Below, piece by piece: positions 1-8,227 of a stretch of DNA of 64,000 bases. The notes under the pieces are model-generated. The model saw only the letters and a program-made list of their open reading frames with translations, ran no database searches and had not been told where the DNA came from. Each line of letters begins with the position of its first letter. Within the stretch, counting starts at the first letter, position 1. Both the position numbers and the translations under genes were made by a program. This DNA is from Mageeibacillus sp. UBA4314 (GTDB lineage Bacteria > Bacillota > Clostridia > Saccharofermentanales > Saccharofermentanaceae), in assembly GCA_002394605.1 (NCBI GenBank), contig DGUI01000026.1:1-64000 (forward strand). Direction: 5' to 3'.

Positions 1-36
1 TGTGGGTCGGAGGTTCGAGTCCCCCGTGGCTCACCA
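1..36 (+). tRNA. 3' end of a tRNA, cut by the window edge
   Basis: The first 36 bases contain a T-arm with the TTCGAGT loop, a 3' acceptor strand GTGGCTC, discriminator A and an encoded CCA. The anticodon arm lies outside the window, so the amino acid cannot be read. An acceptor stem ending in GTGGCTC would pair with GAGCCAC or GAGCCAT, as in many clostridial tRNA-Lys genes, but that is only a guess. Confidence 0.85.
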
Positions 37-50
37 AAAGAAAGTTTTAT

Positions 51-89
51 CCCTTTTGTCTGCTCCTGACCGCAGACAAAGGGGTTTTT
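51..89 (+). terminator. Intrinsic terminator after the tRNA
   Basis: A 13-bp stem (51-63 with 72-84, one G-T pair) closes an 8-base loop and is followed directly by five T residues at 85-89. It lies between the tRNA end and the nucleotidase gene, so it most likely ends the tRNA transcript. Confidence 0.85.
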
Positions 90-113
90 CATTATAGGAG
101 TTTGAGGTGCTAT

Positions 114-1904
114 ATGAACAGACGCAGTAAGAGCATAATGGCATTTTTGCTTTTTTGTCTTGGCTGCGCTGTGGCACTTCTAGTAATACATTTTCTTATC
201 CTGTTCATAGGGGATGCGGATGATCTTACTCCCGAAGAACAGGCTTATCCTGAAACGAGTCCTAGCGAAACAACGATAAACACGGTTACCAAGCCATGGC
301 AGAGTACGCGCATCAAGTTCTTCGAGACAAGTGATATCCATGGTCATCTTGTAAATACGGTAAATGGTGATCCCGATAAGATACAGTACAGGATGGCATA
401 TATCGCAAACAGGGTGCGCAAGGATAAGACAAGCGGGGATTATGACGACGTTCTGCTCGTCGATGCCGGTGACTGGTATCTTGGCAATTCTGAAGCAGTC
501 CACACTAATGGCGGTATCATCAGAGCCGCTTTCGATGAGATGGATTATGATGCGTTGACCCTTGGTAACCATGAGTTTGACTGGGGCGTGACTGATTGTG
601 CCGCAGATCCTGACGGAACTCTCATGGGTTATGAGGTCAGCGGCTACAAAGACGACCCTGATATCCCCGTGTTAGGTTCCAATCTCTACTACAAAAAGAG
701 CGGCAAGCGCGTTGAGTTTACCAGGGATTACTGCATCTGCGAGAAAGGCGGTGTCCGTATAGCCGTCATCGGTTACATTGTCGATTATTCTGCCAGCATG
801 AACCAGAGCAGGATCAAGAATTATAAGTTTGACGGGGATCTTGCCAATCTCTCAAAGCGGATAAAGGAGATCAACGCCATCGAGAATCCTGATGTTACAG
901 TAGTCCTTTGCCACAAGGACGCGAAATATGTCGCTGATAATCTCGATCATGCAGACGTTGACATCGTTGCCGGCGGACACACGCATATCGGTCAAAGCGG
1001 TTACTCCAAGACAGGGATCGCGTATGTTCAGCCCGAGAAATTCGCTCAGGGATATTGTTCTGCGATCATCAATATCGATCCTTCCGGGAATGTGTCTGTC
1101 GGATCTCCGGTATATAACAAGATCACTGCAAACAAGGAAAACCTCTATGATACTGCAGGTAACGCAGATAAGCTCGACCGCGAGATCCTTCAGCTGTCAC
1201 ATGACATAATCCGCACTACAAAAAAGGACATAAACGAGGTTCTCGGATATATCACCACCACTATCGATACAAAGAGGAAGATAGGAGATCACGGCGCTTC
1301 TACCGCGGGTAACTGGGTGACAGGTCTTATGCTCGATGCTACAAAGGATCAGGGAACCGTTGCTGCATTTATCAACACAGGTGCCCTCAAGACAAGCTTT
1401 AAGGTGTCCAAGGGGGCGATGCGCGCCCTAACCATCGGTGACATCTACAGGATGCTTCCCAAAAAGAACAGGTGGCTCGTATATGAACTCACGGGAGATG
1501 AACTCCGCAAGCAGATAATCAACGGATTAACGCGCCGTAAGTATGGCGATCAGGTTAGCGGCCTGACATTTGAGTACGAGAATAAAGGCACCAAAAGGCG
1601 TCCGGACTATGTGGTATACAGCATCACCTTCGATGACGGCACAGTCGTTGACTTTGAGGATAAGGAGACGCTATACCGTGTCTGCACGACTGACTATAAT
1701 GCTACTGTAAAGGGAAGCGTTTTCAAGAAGAAAAAGCCGATCATACCACTGGCGCAGGCTCCCATTGACAGTCAGACCGTCATAGACCTGCTAAGGGAAC
1801 ATAAACAGACTGAAGGCAATAAGATCAAGGTCAACCGCAAACCCAGGGGGACAAGGATAACGGAACCTTCGCCGACGCCTACGGCTGCACCGACGAAGAA
1901 ATAA
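114..1904 (+). CDS. Membrane-anchored 5'-nucleotidase / metallophosphoesterase
   Basis: A 596-residue protein of the UshA-type 5'-nucleotidase family, which hydrolyses nucleotides or related phosphoesters outside the membrane using two metal ions. One hydrophobic segment at about residues 10-32 acts as signal anchor. The metallophosphatase motifs follow in order: SDIHGH near residue 74, DAGDW, GNHEFDWG near 150, and GGHTHIG near 286. The C-terminal substrate-binding domain spans roughly 390-560, with a proline/threonine-rich tail after it. The ATG at 114 is preferred over a TTG at 102 because GAGGTG (104-109) lies just upstream of it. The gene stands alone between a terminator and a promoter-like region. 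The exact substrate cannot be told. Confidence 0.85.
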   Translation: MNRRSKSIMAFLLFCLGCAVALLVIHFLILFIGDADDLTPEEQAYPETSPSETTINTVTKPWQSTRIKFFETSDIHGHLVNTVNGDPDKIQYRMAYIANRVRKDKTSGDYDDVLLVDAGDWYLGNSEAVHTNGGIIRAAFDEMDYDALTLGNHEFDWGVTDCAADPDGTLMGYEVSGYKDDPDIPVLGSNLYYKKSGKRVEFTRDYCICEKGGVRIAVIGYIVDYSASMNQSRIKNYKFDGDLANLSKRIKEINAIENPDVTVVLCHKDAKYVADNLDHADVDIVAGGHTHIGQSGYSKTGIAYVQPEKFAQGYCSAIINIDPSGNVSVGSPVYNKITANKENLYDTAGNADKLDREILQLSHDIIRTTKKDINEVLGYITTTIDTKRKIGDHGASTAGNWVTGLMLDATKDQGTVAAFINTGALKTSFKVSKGAMRALTIGDIYRMLPKKNRWLVYELTGDELRKQIINGLTRRKYGDQVSGLTFEYENKGTKRRPDYVVYSITFDDGTVVDFEDKETLYRVCTTDYNATVKGSVFKKKKPIIPLAQAPIDSQTVIDLLREHKQTEGNKIKVNRKPRGTRITEPSPTPTAAPTKK

Positions 1905-1931
1905 TCACTTTTTGCCATCAAATCACCAACA

Positions 1932-1959
1932 TTTACGACGTCGGATATGTTATTATAAT
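1932..1959 (+). promoter_or_regulatory. Possible promoter of the diguanylate cyclase gene
   Basis: TTTACG at 1932-1937 and a perfect TATAAT at 1954-1959 are separated by 16 bases, in the short gap before the GGDEF gene. The -10 box is convincing; the -35 matches only four of six positions. Confidence 0.4.
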
Positions 1960-1995
1960 AAAGAATTCTCTGATAAAGTCAGTTTGGAGGTTTGT

Positions 1996-4299
1996 ATGCG
2001 CAAGAGGCTCAACATCGGCTTTTTGATCGATGATCCGAATAACTACTTCACCAGTCAGGCATGTAAGGGCGCAGTGTTGGCTGCCAAGGCTCTTGATGCT
2101 AACCTTTTTATCTTCCCGGGGCATTATATCGGTAAACCTGACGGAAGATTTGAGAGTACTGAATTTGAATACCAGTACAACTCTGTATTTGATATTCCCA
2201 CGAAGAATAATGTTGATATCCTCTATGTACTTATGGGTACGATCGGTTCGAGAGCTGAACTTGATGTTCAGAAGGCTTTTGTTGATTCACTGCCGCGAGT
2301 CCCGATCGTCACTTTGTTTGCTGATATCGAAGGATATCCTTCGGTTACATTTGATAACAGATCCGGTTTTGAGCATGCCCTCAAACATGTCATAAACAGG
2401 CACGGCGCCAAGAAGATCTATTACGTCAGCGGTCCTAAGACGAACAGGGATGCCGTTGAGCGACTCGCAGCTTTCAAGGATGTCATGGCCGAAGAAGGTC
2501 TTGAAGTCAGTGATGACATGATCGTCTACGGTGACTTTACTGAAGACAGTGCCGCCGTCGTACATGAACTGCTTGATAATAATGAGAAGCCGGATGCGAT
2601 TGCCTTTGCCAACGACAGCATGGCATTAGGAGGCTATAAGGCGATCGAGGACTTAGGGTACACTCCCGGTAAGGATATCTGTGTAATAGGTTTTGATGAT
2701 GATATCTTTGCAGCTTCCATGACTCCTTCGCTTACAACTGTTGAGGCAAGTTCTGCTGACCTTACCTATAAGGCTATCCTTGCCGCACATGATTTTATTG
2801 ACAGCGGTCACGCTGGCAGGATCGAAGTTGAGACATTCCTCGTTCAGAGGAGTTCCTGCGGCTGTGAAGGTCTTGACGTTGATGAGATGCGTACAAGGCT
2901 TCACATCGATAAGATCAGGAATGGAGACAAGAAGTTTATCAATTCGCTCAAGAAGTACCTTTTCGGAGTCTTTGATGATGATGACAATACCGGGAAGGTC
3001 AAGGAAGCATTGGAAGAATTCTGTAACTGCTATTCTGAGTACATCGTTACCGGCGAGCACAGGGAGAGGGTTGACCGTGCATTCCGTCATCTGGTCAATT
3101 CGGATATCCTGCTCTATGTTAATACGGAGCGACTCTTCAATGTCCTGCAGACACTTCAGAATGAAGGTGTTCTCATCATGAAGGACAATCTCAAGACGAT
3201 AGCTCTTGATGACATGATCTCGGATTACTACAGGATGCTATCGCTTAAGGGACTTAATATCATCAGCAGCAACATGAGCAAGCGTGACCGTGTGTCAAGG
3301 CTCGTTAACAAGCAGACCGGAAGCATCTTCATAATGTCACACGATGATGAGATCCCATACAGGCAGCTGCTTGAGGGACTTGACACCGTCGGATTTGCCA
3401 GATCTTATCTTTATATGTTCCAGGGTAATCAGAAGCATGTCCAGAATGACAACTGGAAGTGCCCCAAGTCACTCCTGCTGCAGGCATATGCAGACGGCAG
3501 CAAGGTGACATCGCCATCCGAAGAACTTCAGCTCATCAGGACTGAGAAGGTTTTCGCGAATGAGTTTATCGAGAATAAGGGCAGGGTTACGATGACAGTA
3601 TTCCCGCTCTTTGTCGGCGAGGATGTCTACGGTTTTATCGTTAATGAACTCGAGATGGCTGATCTTCCGAACGTATCAGTCGTTGCATATCAGTTGTCCG
3701 TGTCGATCAAGTCGATCCTGATGCTCGAAGAACAGAATAAGGTCAAGAAGGATCTGCAGAATTCACTTGAGAAGTTCATGAGGGATAACAGCCTCCTTAC
3801 AAAGGAAGCGAAGACTGACGAACTTACAGGTCTCTACAACAGGCGCGGTTTCCTCGAGTTTACCCAGAGGGCGATAACAGATCCCATCAACAGGGGGAAG
3901 AGAGCACTCGTCTGCTATGCAGACATGGATAACCTCAAGATGGTCAATGACAAGTTCGGTCACGATGACGGTGACTTTGCCCTCCGTGAGATCGCCGCGA
4001 TACTTACCGACGCATTCCGTAATACTGACGTTATCGGAAGGCTCGGCGGTGACGAGTTCGTCGTATTTGCCGTTGTCGGTGTCGATAATTATGAGCAGAC
4101 CATCAAGGACAGGATCGACCATATTACCAAGGTGCATAACGATAATTGCAATAAGCCGTATCCAATCGAGATGAGTGTCGGTGTATGTGAATTCATATGC
4201 TCGGAAGATATCGATATCTTCGCGCTTCTCGAGCAGGCAGATGAGAAGTTATATGTGGAGAAGAGTATGAAAAAGGCACGTAACGGGTCTTACAGATAA
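1996..4299 (+). CDS. Diguanylate cyclase with LacI-type ligand-binding sensor domain
   Basis: A 767-residue protein. Residues 1-285 or so resemble the periplasmic-binding-like sensor of LacI/GalR regulators, but there is no helix-turn-helix in front and no signal peptide or membrane segment, so it should be cytoplasmic. A middle region of about 300 residues has no domain I recognise. The C-terminal GGDEF domain keeps the intact GGDEF signature at residues 684-688 and an RxxD inhibitory site (RNTD) from residue 675, so it should be active and feedback-inhibited. It would make cyclic di-GMP in response to a small, perhaps sugar-like, ligand. The start at ATG 1996 has TGGAGG five bases upstream. 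The gene ends just before tRNA-Val. Confidence 0.85.
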   Translation: MRKRLNIGFLIDDPNNYFTSQACKGAVLAAKALDANLFIFPGHYIGKPDGRFESTEFEYQYNSVFDIPTKNNVDILYVLMGTIGSRAELDVQKAFVDSLPRVPIVTLFADIEGYPSVTFDNRSGFEHALKHVINRHGAKKIYYVSGPKTNRDAVERLAAFKDVMAEEGLEVSDDMIVYGDFTEDSAAVVHELLDNNEKPDAIAFANDSMALGGYKAIEDLGYTPGKDICVIGFDDDIFAASMTPSLTTVEASSADLTYKAILAAHDFIDSGHAGRIEVETFLVQRSSCGCEGLDVDEMRTRLHIDKIRNGDKKFINSLKKYLFGVFDDDDNTGKVKEALEEFCNCYSEYIVTGEHRERVDRAFRHLVNSDILLYVNTERLFNVLQTLQNEGVLIMKDNLKTIALDDMISDYYRMLSLKGLNIISSNMSKRDRVSRLVNKQTGSIFIMSHDDEIPYRQLLEGLDTVGFARSYLYMFQGNQKHVQNDNWKCPKSLLLQAYADGSKVTSPSEELQLIRTEKVFANEFIENKGRVTMTVFPLFVGEDVYGFIVNELEMADLPNVSVVAYQLSVSIKSILMLEEQNKVKKDLQNSLEKFMRDNSLLTKEAKTDELTGLYNRRGFLEFTQRAITDPINRGKRALVCYADMDNLKMVNDKFGHDDGDFALREIAAILTDAFRNTDVIGRLGGDEFVVFAVVGVDNYEQTIKDRIDHITKVHNDNCNKPYPIEMSVGVCEFICSEDIDIFALLEQADEKLYVEKSMKKARNGSYR

Positions 4300-4311
4300 G
4301 AACAGTTTTAT

Positions 4312-4386
4312 GGAAGCTTAGCTCAGCGGGAGAGCACTCCCTTCACAGGGGAGGGGTCAAGGGTTCGAACCCCTTAGCTTCCACCA
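4312..4386 (+). tRNA. tRNA-Val (anticodon CAC)
   Basis: A full cloverleaf can be drawn: acceptor GGAAGCT/AGCTTCC, D-arm GCTC/GAGC, anticodon stem CTCCC/GGGAG with loop TTCACAG (anticodon CAC, reading GUG), and T-arm AAGGG/CCCTT with loop TTCGAAC. The CCA end is encoded. It borders the AT-rich repeat-protein pair that follows. Confidence 0.95.
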
Positions 4387-4422
4387 GTTTATTATAATTA
4401 AGTGAAACAGGAGATGTATCAT

Positions 4423-6153
4423 ATGTTCTTTAGGAAATTGACCGTAATAGCCATCTCAACAGCAGCGATTGTCTCATTTGCGGTAGTTACTAATGCTGAG
4501 GAAGGCGGTGTTGAGATCAATAAAAATAACTTTCCCGACGAGAGTTTCAGGAATTATGTAGGAACCGATGAGATCGATCTTGATGAGGATGGGTTCCTCA
4601 GTTCTGAAGAACTTTCAAAAGTCACTGAGATCGACTTGGGTCGTAAATCAAGCTGTGAGTCATTGAAAGGTATAGAATATTTTACTGAATTGAAGAGACT
4701 TGATTGTTCCGGTTCATACAGTATTACTGATATAGATCTTTCTTCTAATGTAAAGCTGGAAGAATTAACTTGCAAAGATCTTGATAGTATTGACCTGACT
4801 AATAATACATCTTTGAAGAAACTTGATCTTCAAGGCTGCAATTTTGAGACCATTGATCTCAGTAAGAATATAAATCTGGTTGACCTTTCGCTTTTTGAGA
4901 ATTCATTGACAGGGCTTGATCTTAGTAATAACAGGAATTTGGAAAAAATAAAAATATTTACAACTGTGCTCAGAACTCTGGATCTGAGCAATCATGATAG
5001 ACTCACAGACCTTGAGATAAGTGGTGATTTCTTATCTTCCGTTTACCTTGCAAATAATACAGCACTCGTGAAGGTTAATATCACTTCCACCGATATTAAA
5101 ACAATTGATCTAACTGAATTGGTAAATCTAAAAGAATTAATCATCAGTAACAATCGCCTTACATCGTTGGATGTTAGTAAAAATACAAAGTTGACATATT
5201 TGGATTTCTCACTTAATGGTATTAAGTCTCTGGATGTTAGTAAAAATACAAAGTTGACATTTTTGAATTGCTCACTTAATGATATTAAGTCTCTGGATAT
5301 AGGTAAAAATACTCGATTGGTTACACTTCACTGCTACGGAAATGATATCAGTAAACTTGATGTTAGTAGCAACACCGCATTAGAGGACCTTGTATGCGGT
5401 AATAACAATCTGTCTAAACTGGATGTAAGTAATAATGTTAATTTGATCAGACTGGACTGTGAATTTAATAAACTGACAAAGCTCAATGTAAGTAAGAATA
5501 CCAAACTGAAAACTCTTGCAATTTCTCAGAATTCTGTCAAGACAATTGACCTGAGTAAAAACAAGAAACTGGTAGAGCTTTACTGCTCAATTAACAAGTT
5601 GTCTACGCTCGATCTGAGTAAGAATACCAAGCTGGAATATTTATCATGTATGAATAATAAGTTAACCACACTTAGTATTACTAATAATCCCAATCTGGTC
5701 AAAGCTTGGAAGAATGCTCTTGATTCAAGGTATGGTTCGGATGAATCACGCTATTTTATTAAAGGCGGAGACAAGGAAAAATCTAATTATTATCAATACG
5801 AACTCTATTGCAGTACATCTACCAAGATCCGGGCAGACAAGAATGTAAAAGGGAAGTGGAAGAAAAAATCAGGGAAGTATTACTATATCAAGAGTAATGG
5901 TAAGAAGGCTAAGGGAATAACATATATAAGTGGTAAATACTATTATTTCAACAGCAAAGGAATAATGAAGACAGGATGGGTGAAGTACAAAAATAATTAT
6001 TATTACTTCAATAAATCCGGAGCAATGCAGACGGGATGGAAGAAGATAGGGAAATCCAAATACTACTTCTATAATTCCGGTAAGATGGTTACAGGTAAAA
6101 AGTTTATCAAGGGGGATTACTACACATTTAAGAGCAATGGTGCCTTGAAGTGA
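4423..6153 (+). CDS. Secreted leucine-rich-repeat protein with EF-hand-like loop and cell-wall-binding repeats
   Basis: A 576-residue protein with an N-terminal signal peptide ending near a VTNAEEG stretch. After it comes a canonical EF-hand-like calcium loop (DLDEDGFLSSEE). The centre is built from about 21-residue leucine-rich repeats of the type L-x-x-LDVSKNTKLTxLxCSxN. The last 110 residues are aromatic YYY/WxxxG repeats like choline- or cell-wall-binding repeats. It is probably anchored to the wall and binds a partner through the repeats. The ATG at 4423 has AGGAG nine bases upstream. The gene is clearly AT-richer than its neighbours (18 G/C in bases 5161-5220). The next gene is a close paralogue. 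Confidence 0.8.
   Translation: MFFRKLTVIAISTAAIVSFAVVTNAEEGGVEINKNNFPDESFRNYVGTDEIDLDEDGFLSSEELSKVTEIDLGRKSSCESLKGIEYFTELKRLDCSGSYSITDIDLSSNVKLEELTCKDLDSIDLTNNTSLKKLDLQGCNFETIDLSKNINLVDLSLFENSLTGLDLSNNRNLEKIKIFTTVLRTLDLSNHDRLTDLEISGDFLSSVYLANNTALVKVNITSTDIKTIDLTELVNLKELIISNNRLTSLDVSKNTKLTYLDFSLNGIKSLDVSKNTKLTFLNCSLNDIKSLDIGKNTRLVTLHCYGNDISKLDVSSNTALEDLVCGNNNLSKLDVSNNVNLIRLDCEFNKLTKLNVSKNTKLKTLAISQNSVKTIDLSKNKKLVELYCSINKLSTLDLSKNTKLEYLSCMNNKLTTLSITNNPNLVKAWKNALDSRYGSDESRYFIKGGDKEKSNYYQYELYCSTSTKIRADKNVKGKWKKKSGKYYYIKSNGKKAKGITYISGKYYYFNSKGIMKTGWVKYKNNYYYFNKSGAMQTGWKKIGKSKYYFYNSGKMVTGKKFIKGDYYTFKSNGALK
5169..5294 (+). repeat. Near-identical tandem 63-base repeat (one LRR unit)
   Basis: Units beginning at 5169 and 5232 both start GGATGTTAGTAAAAATAC and differ at only a few positions; a more divergent third unit begins at 5295. 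The 63-base period equals one 21-residue leucine-rich repeat. This suggests recent unit duplication by slippage or recombination. Confidence 0.85.
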
Positions 6154-6196
6154 TAAATCAACTTCATTGATAATAATTGTTGTGGAGGTATTTGCT

Positions 6197-7480
6197 ATGC
6201 GTTTCAGAAGAATGACTGCTATTGCTGTCTCAGCTGTATTTGTCTCAACTTTTGCTATAACGGCTGCGGCTAAGACCGGTGACATTGAGATAAACGAAGA
6301 CAGTTTTCCCAATGAGGATTTCAGATCCATTGTAAGTCGTGATGATATTGACCTTAATGAGGATGGCTTCCTGAGTCAGGATGAGATCAAACAGGTTACG
6401 GAACTTGATCTTAGTGGTTTTTCTGATTGCAAGACTCTCAAAGGAATCGAGATCTTTACTGAATTAAGAGAGTTGAGATGTATTAGTTCTGGAGTAACCG
6501 GGATTGATCTAAGCCAAAATACTAAACTGGAATACTTGGACTGCTCTTATAATCCCATAAAGAGTCTGTCAGTTGTCAATAATACAAAGCTTATGGATTT
6601 AAACTGTAATGGAACAAAGATCAGCAGTCTTGATCTATCTGCAAATGAAGAACTGACCTCGCTCGAGTGTAGTGGTATTGGATTATCAAATCTGGATGTC
6701 AGCAATAACTTGTTGCTTGAGTTTCTGAACTGTGGTGAGAATAGTCTTAAGAAGTTGGATTTAAGTAAGAATACTAAGCTTAAGGATCTTGCTTGTAGTA
6801 TTAATTCATTAAAGACGCTTGACCTTAGCAAGAATAAGAAATTAACATACCTGTTTTGTTCATATAACAAGCTTTCTTCGCTAAATCTAAGTAAGAACAC
6901 TAAGTTGATGATGTTGGAATGTCATAATAATAATATGTCTTCACTTGACATAAGCAAAAACACTAAGTTAGCTCATATTAAGTGTTTTGGTAACAGAATT
7001 GCAAGTCTTACCATTACCAAGATTCCTTTGTTGGTTAAAGCTTGGAAAATGTCTCCAGATGGATCTGATGATCCACAACATAATATTTACTTTTTTTCAG
7101 GTGGAGACTCTGGTGAAGATTGCTATATTCATTGTGATTCTTCCACCAAGATAAAAGCCGACAAGAACGTTAAGGGAAAATGGAAGAAGAAGTCCGGAAA
7201 GTATTACTACATCAAGAGTGATGGTAAGAAAGCCAAGGGAATAACATGTATTAGCGGCAAGTACTACTATTTCAACAGCAAAGGCGTCATGAAGTCCGGA
7301 TGGGTGAAATACAAAAACAAGTACTATTACTTCAATAAATCCGGTGCTATGCAGATGGGTTGGAAGAAGATAGGAAAGTCAAAGTATTACTTCTATAACT
7401 CAGGCAAAATGGTTACAGGCAAGAAATACATTAAAGGAAAGTGGTATACATTTAAGAGCAGCGGAGCATTGAAGAAATAA
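6197..7480 (+). CDS. Secreted leucine-rich-repeat protein, paralogue of the preceding gene
   Basis: A 427-residue protein with the same plan as its upstream neighbour: signal peptide, EF-hand-like loop (DLNEDGFLSQDE), a shorter run of 21-residue leucine-rich repeats, and a C-terminal set of YYY/GW aromatic repeats. The C-terminal ~110 residues are nearly identical between the two proteins, while the repeat regions differ in number and sequence. That pattern points to gene duplication followed by divergence of the ligand-binding face. ATG 6197 has GGAGG eight bases upstream. The gap between the genes is only 43 bases, so they are likely co-transcribed. It ends in a strong terminator. No enzymatic domain is visible. 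Confidence 0.8.
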   Translation: MRFRRMTAIAVSAVFVSTFAITAAAKTGDIEINEDSFPNEDFRSIVSRDDIDLNEDGFLSQDEIKQVTELDLSGFSDCKTLKGIEIFTELRELRCISSGVTGIDLSQNTKLEYLDCSYNPIKSLSVVNNTKLMDLNCNGTKISSLDLSANEELTSLECSGIGLSNLDVSNNLLLEFLNCGENSLKKLDLSKNTKLKDLACSINSLKTLDLSKNKKLTYLFCSYNKLSSLNLSKNTKLMMLECHNNNMSSLDISKNTKLAHIKCFGNRIASLTITKIPLLVKAWKMSPDGSDDPQHNIYFFSGGDSGEDCYIHCDSSTKIKADKNVKGKWKKKSGKYYYIKSDGKKAKGITCISGKYYYFNSKGVMKSGWVKYKNKYYYFNKSGAMQMGWKKIGKSKYYFYNSGKMVTGKKYIKGKWYTFKSSGALKK

Positions 7481-7486
7481 GTTAAC

Positions 7487-7521
7487 AGGGCTGTCCCATA
7501 GATCTACGGGACAGCCCTTTA
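7487..7521 (+). terminator. Intrinsic terminator after the LRR gene pair
   Basis: A perfect 11-bp stem AGGGCTGTCCC (7487-7497) / GGGACAGCCCT (7508-7518) with a 10-base loop is followed by a short T-rich stretch. It separates the AT-rich LRR pair from the lipid operon. Confidence 0.8.
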
Positions 7522-7614
7522 AATTTGATAGCACACATTTATGTATACATTCCGGTTCAGTTGTGAAAATTCTTTGTACGGGCGCGAAGGTTATAAATAA
7601 AATTTTTAAACTAA

Positions 7615-7623
7615 TGCTATAAT
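7615..7623 (+). promoter_or_regulatory. Extended -10 promoter abutting the lipid operon start
   Basis: TGC followed by a perfect TATAAT at 7618-7623 forms an extended -10 element; no good -35 is seen. The -10 ends only six bases before the ATG at 7630, so transcription would begin at or within a base or two of the start codon. There is no Shine-Dalgarno sequence in the gap. Confidence 0.5.
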
Positions 7624-7629
7624 ACATCC

Positions 7630-8220
7630 ATGCTCAAGACTATCCTTATGATGTATGTAACTTTGGCGCCGACAGTTCTTGCCGGCATCTTCAACATGGT
7701 CTGGATCAAGCTCCCCTTCCTGAAGTTTTTATCCAGACCCATAGACGGAGGCAAGTGCCTTGGGGACGGCCGCAGGATCTTTGGCGATAATAAGACGTGG
7801 AAGGGTATAGCAGGCTATCTGATACTGAATATCCTCTTTGCCGTCATATGGGGCTTTGTCTGTTCCGGATCGGCCATGAAGGAGTTGGATTTCTTCTACC
7901 TAGGTCATGAGAATACCATTTCTTATAACATCCTTGTAGGACTCCTCCTCGGCCTCGGTTATTCTCTATTTGAACTGCCGAACAGCTTCCTTAAGAGAAG
8001 GCTTGATATCAAGCCCGGCAAGACCATAAGCGGCTTCTGGAAAGTTTTCTTCATATTTCTTGATCAGGCTGATTCCGTTTTCGGAGTGGCTCTTGTCGTA
8101 TGGATTTTTTATGATATTGGTATAATATTGTATCTGGGTTTTGTGCTGGTCGGGGCAGCAACTCACCTTATCCTGAATATGCTCCTCTACTTTGCACACC
8201 TCAGAAAGAATATGTTTTAG
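7630..8220 (+). CDS. CarS/DUF46-like CDP-lipid synthase (CDP-archaeol synthase family)
   Basis: A 196-residue integral membrane protein with about five hydrophobic segments. The conserved stretch at residues 40-60 contains GDGRRIFGDNKTWKG, and a later stretch reads KPGKTISGFW and then FLDQADSVFG. These are the pattern of the CarS/DUF46 family, whose archaeal members activate an ether-lipid phosphate with CTP. The bacterial substrate is unknown; phosphatidate or an isoprenoid glycerol phosphate are both possible. It heads a nine-gene operon that also holds a CDP-alcohol phosphatidyltransferase and a phosphatidylserine decarboxylase, so it probably supplies their CDP-activated lipid. The ATG at 7630 lacks a ribosome site and may be leaderless. 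Confidence 0.7.
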   Translation: MLKTILMMYVTLAPTVLAGIFNMVWIKLPFLKFLSRPIDGGKCLGDGRRIFGDNKTWKGIAGYLILNILFAVIWGFVCSGSAMKELDFFYLGHENTISYNILVGLLLGLGYSLFELPNSFLKRRLDIKPGKTISGFWKVFFIFLDQADSVFGVALVVWIFYDIGIILYLGFVLVGAATHLILNMLLYFAHLRKNMF

Positions 8221-8227
8221 GTGATGT

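Noticed and set aside
1..36. Naming the first tRNA as tRNA-Lys
   Set aside because: The anticodon is outside the window; only the acceptor end is suggestive.
5169..5294. CRISPR-like or intergenic tandem repeat
   Set aside because: The 63-base units are in frame and encode 21-residue leucine-rich repeats inside a gene.
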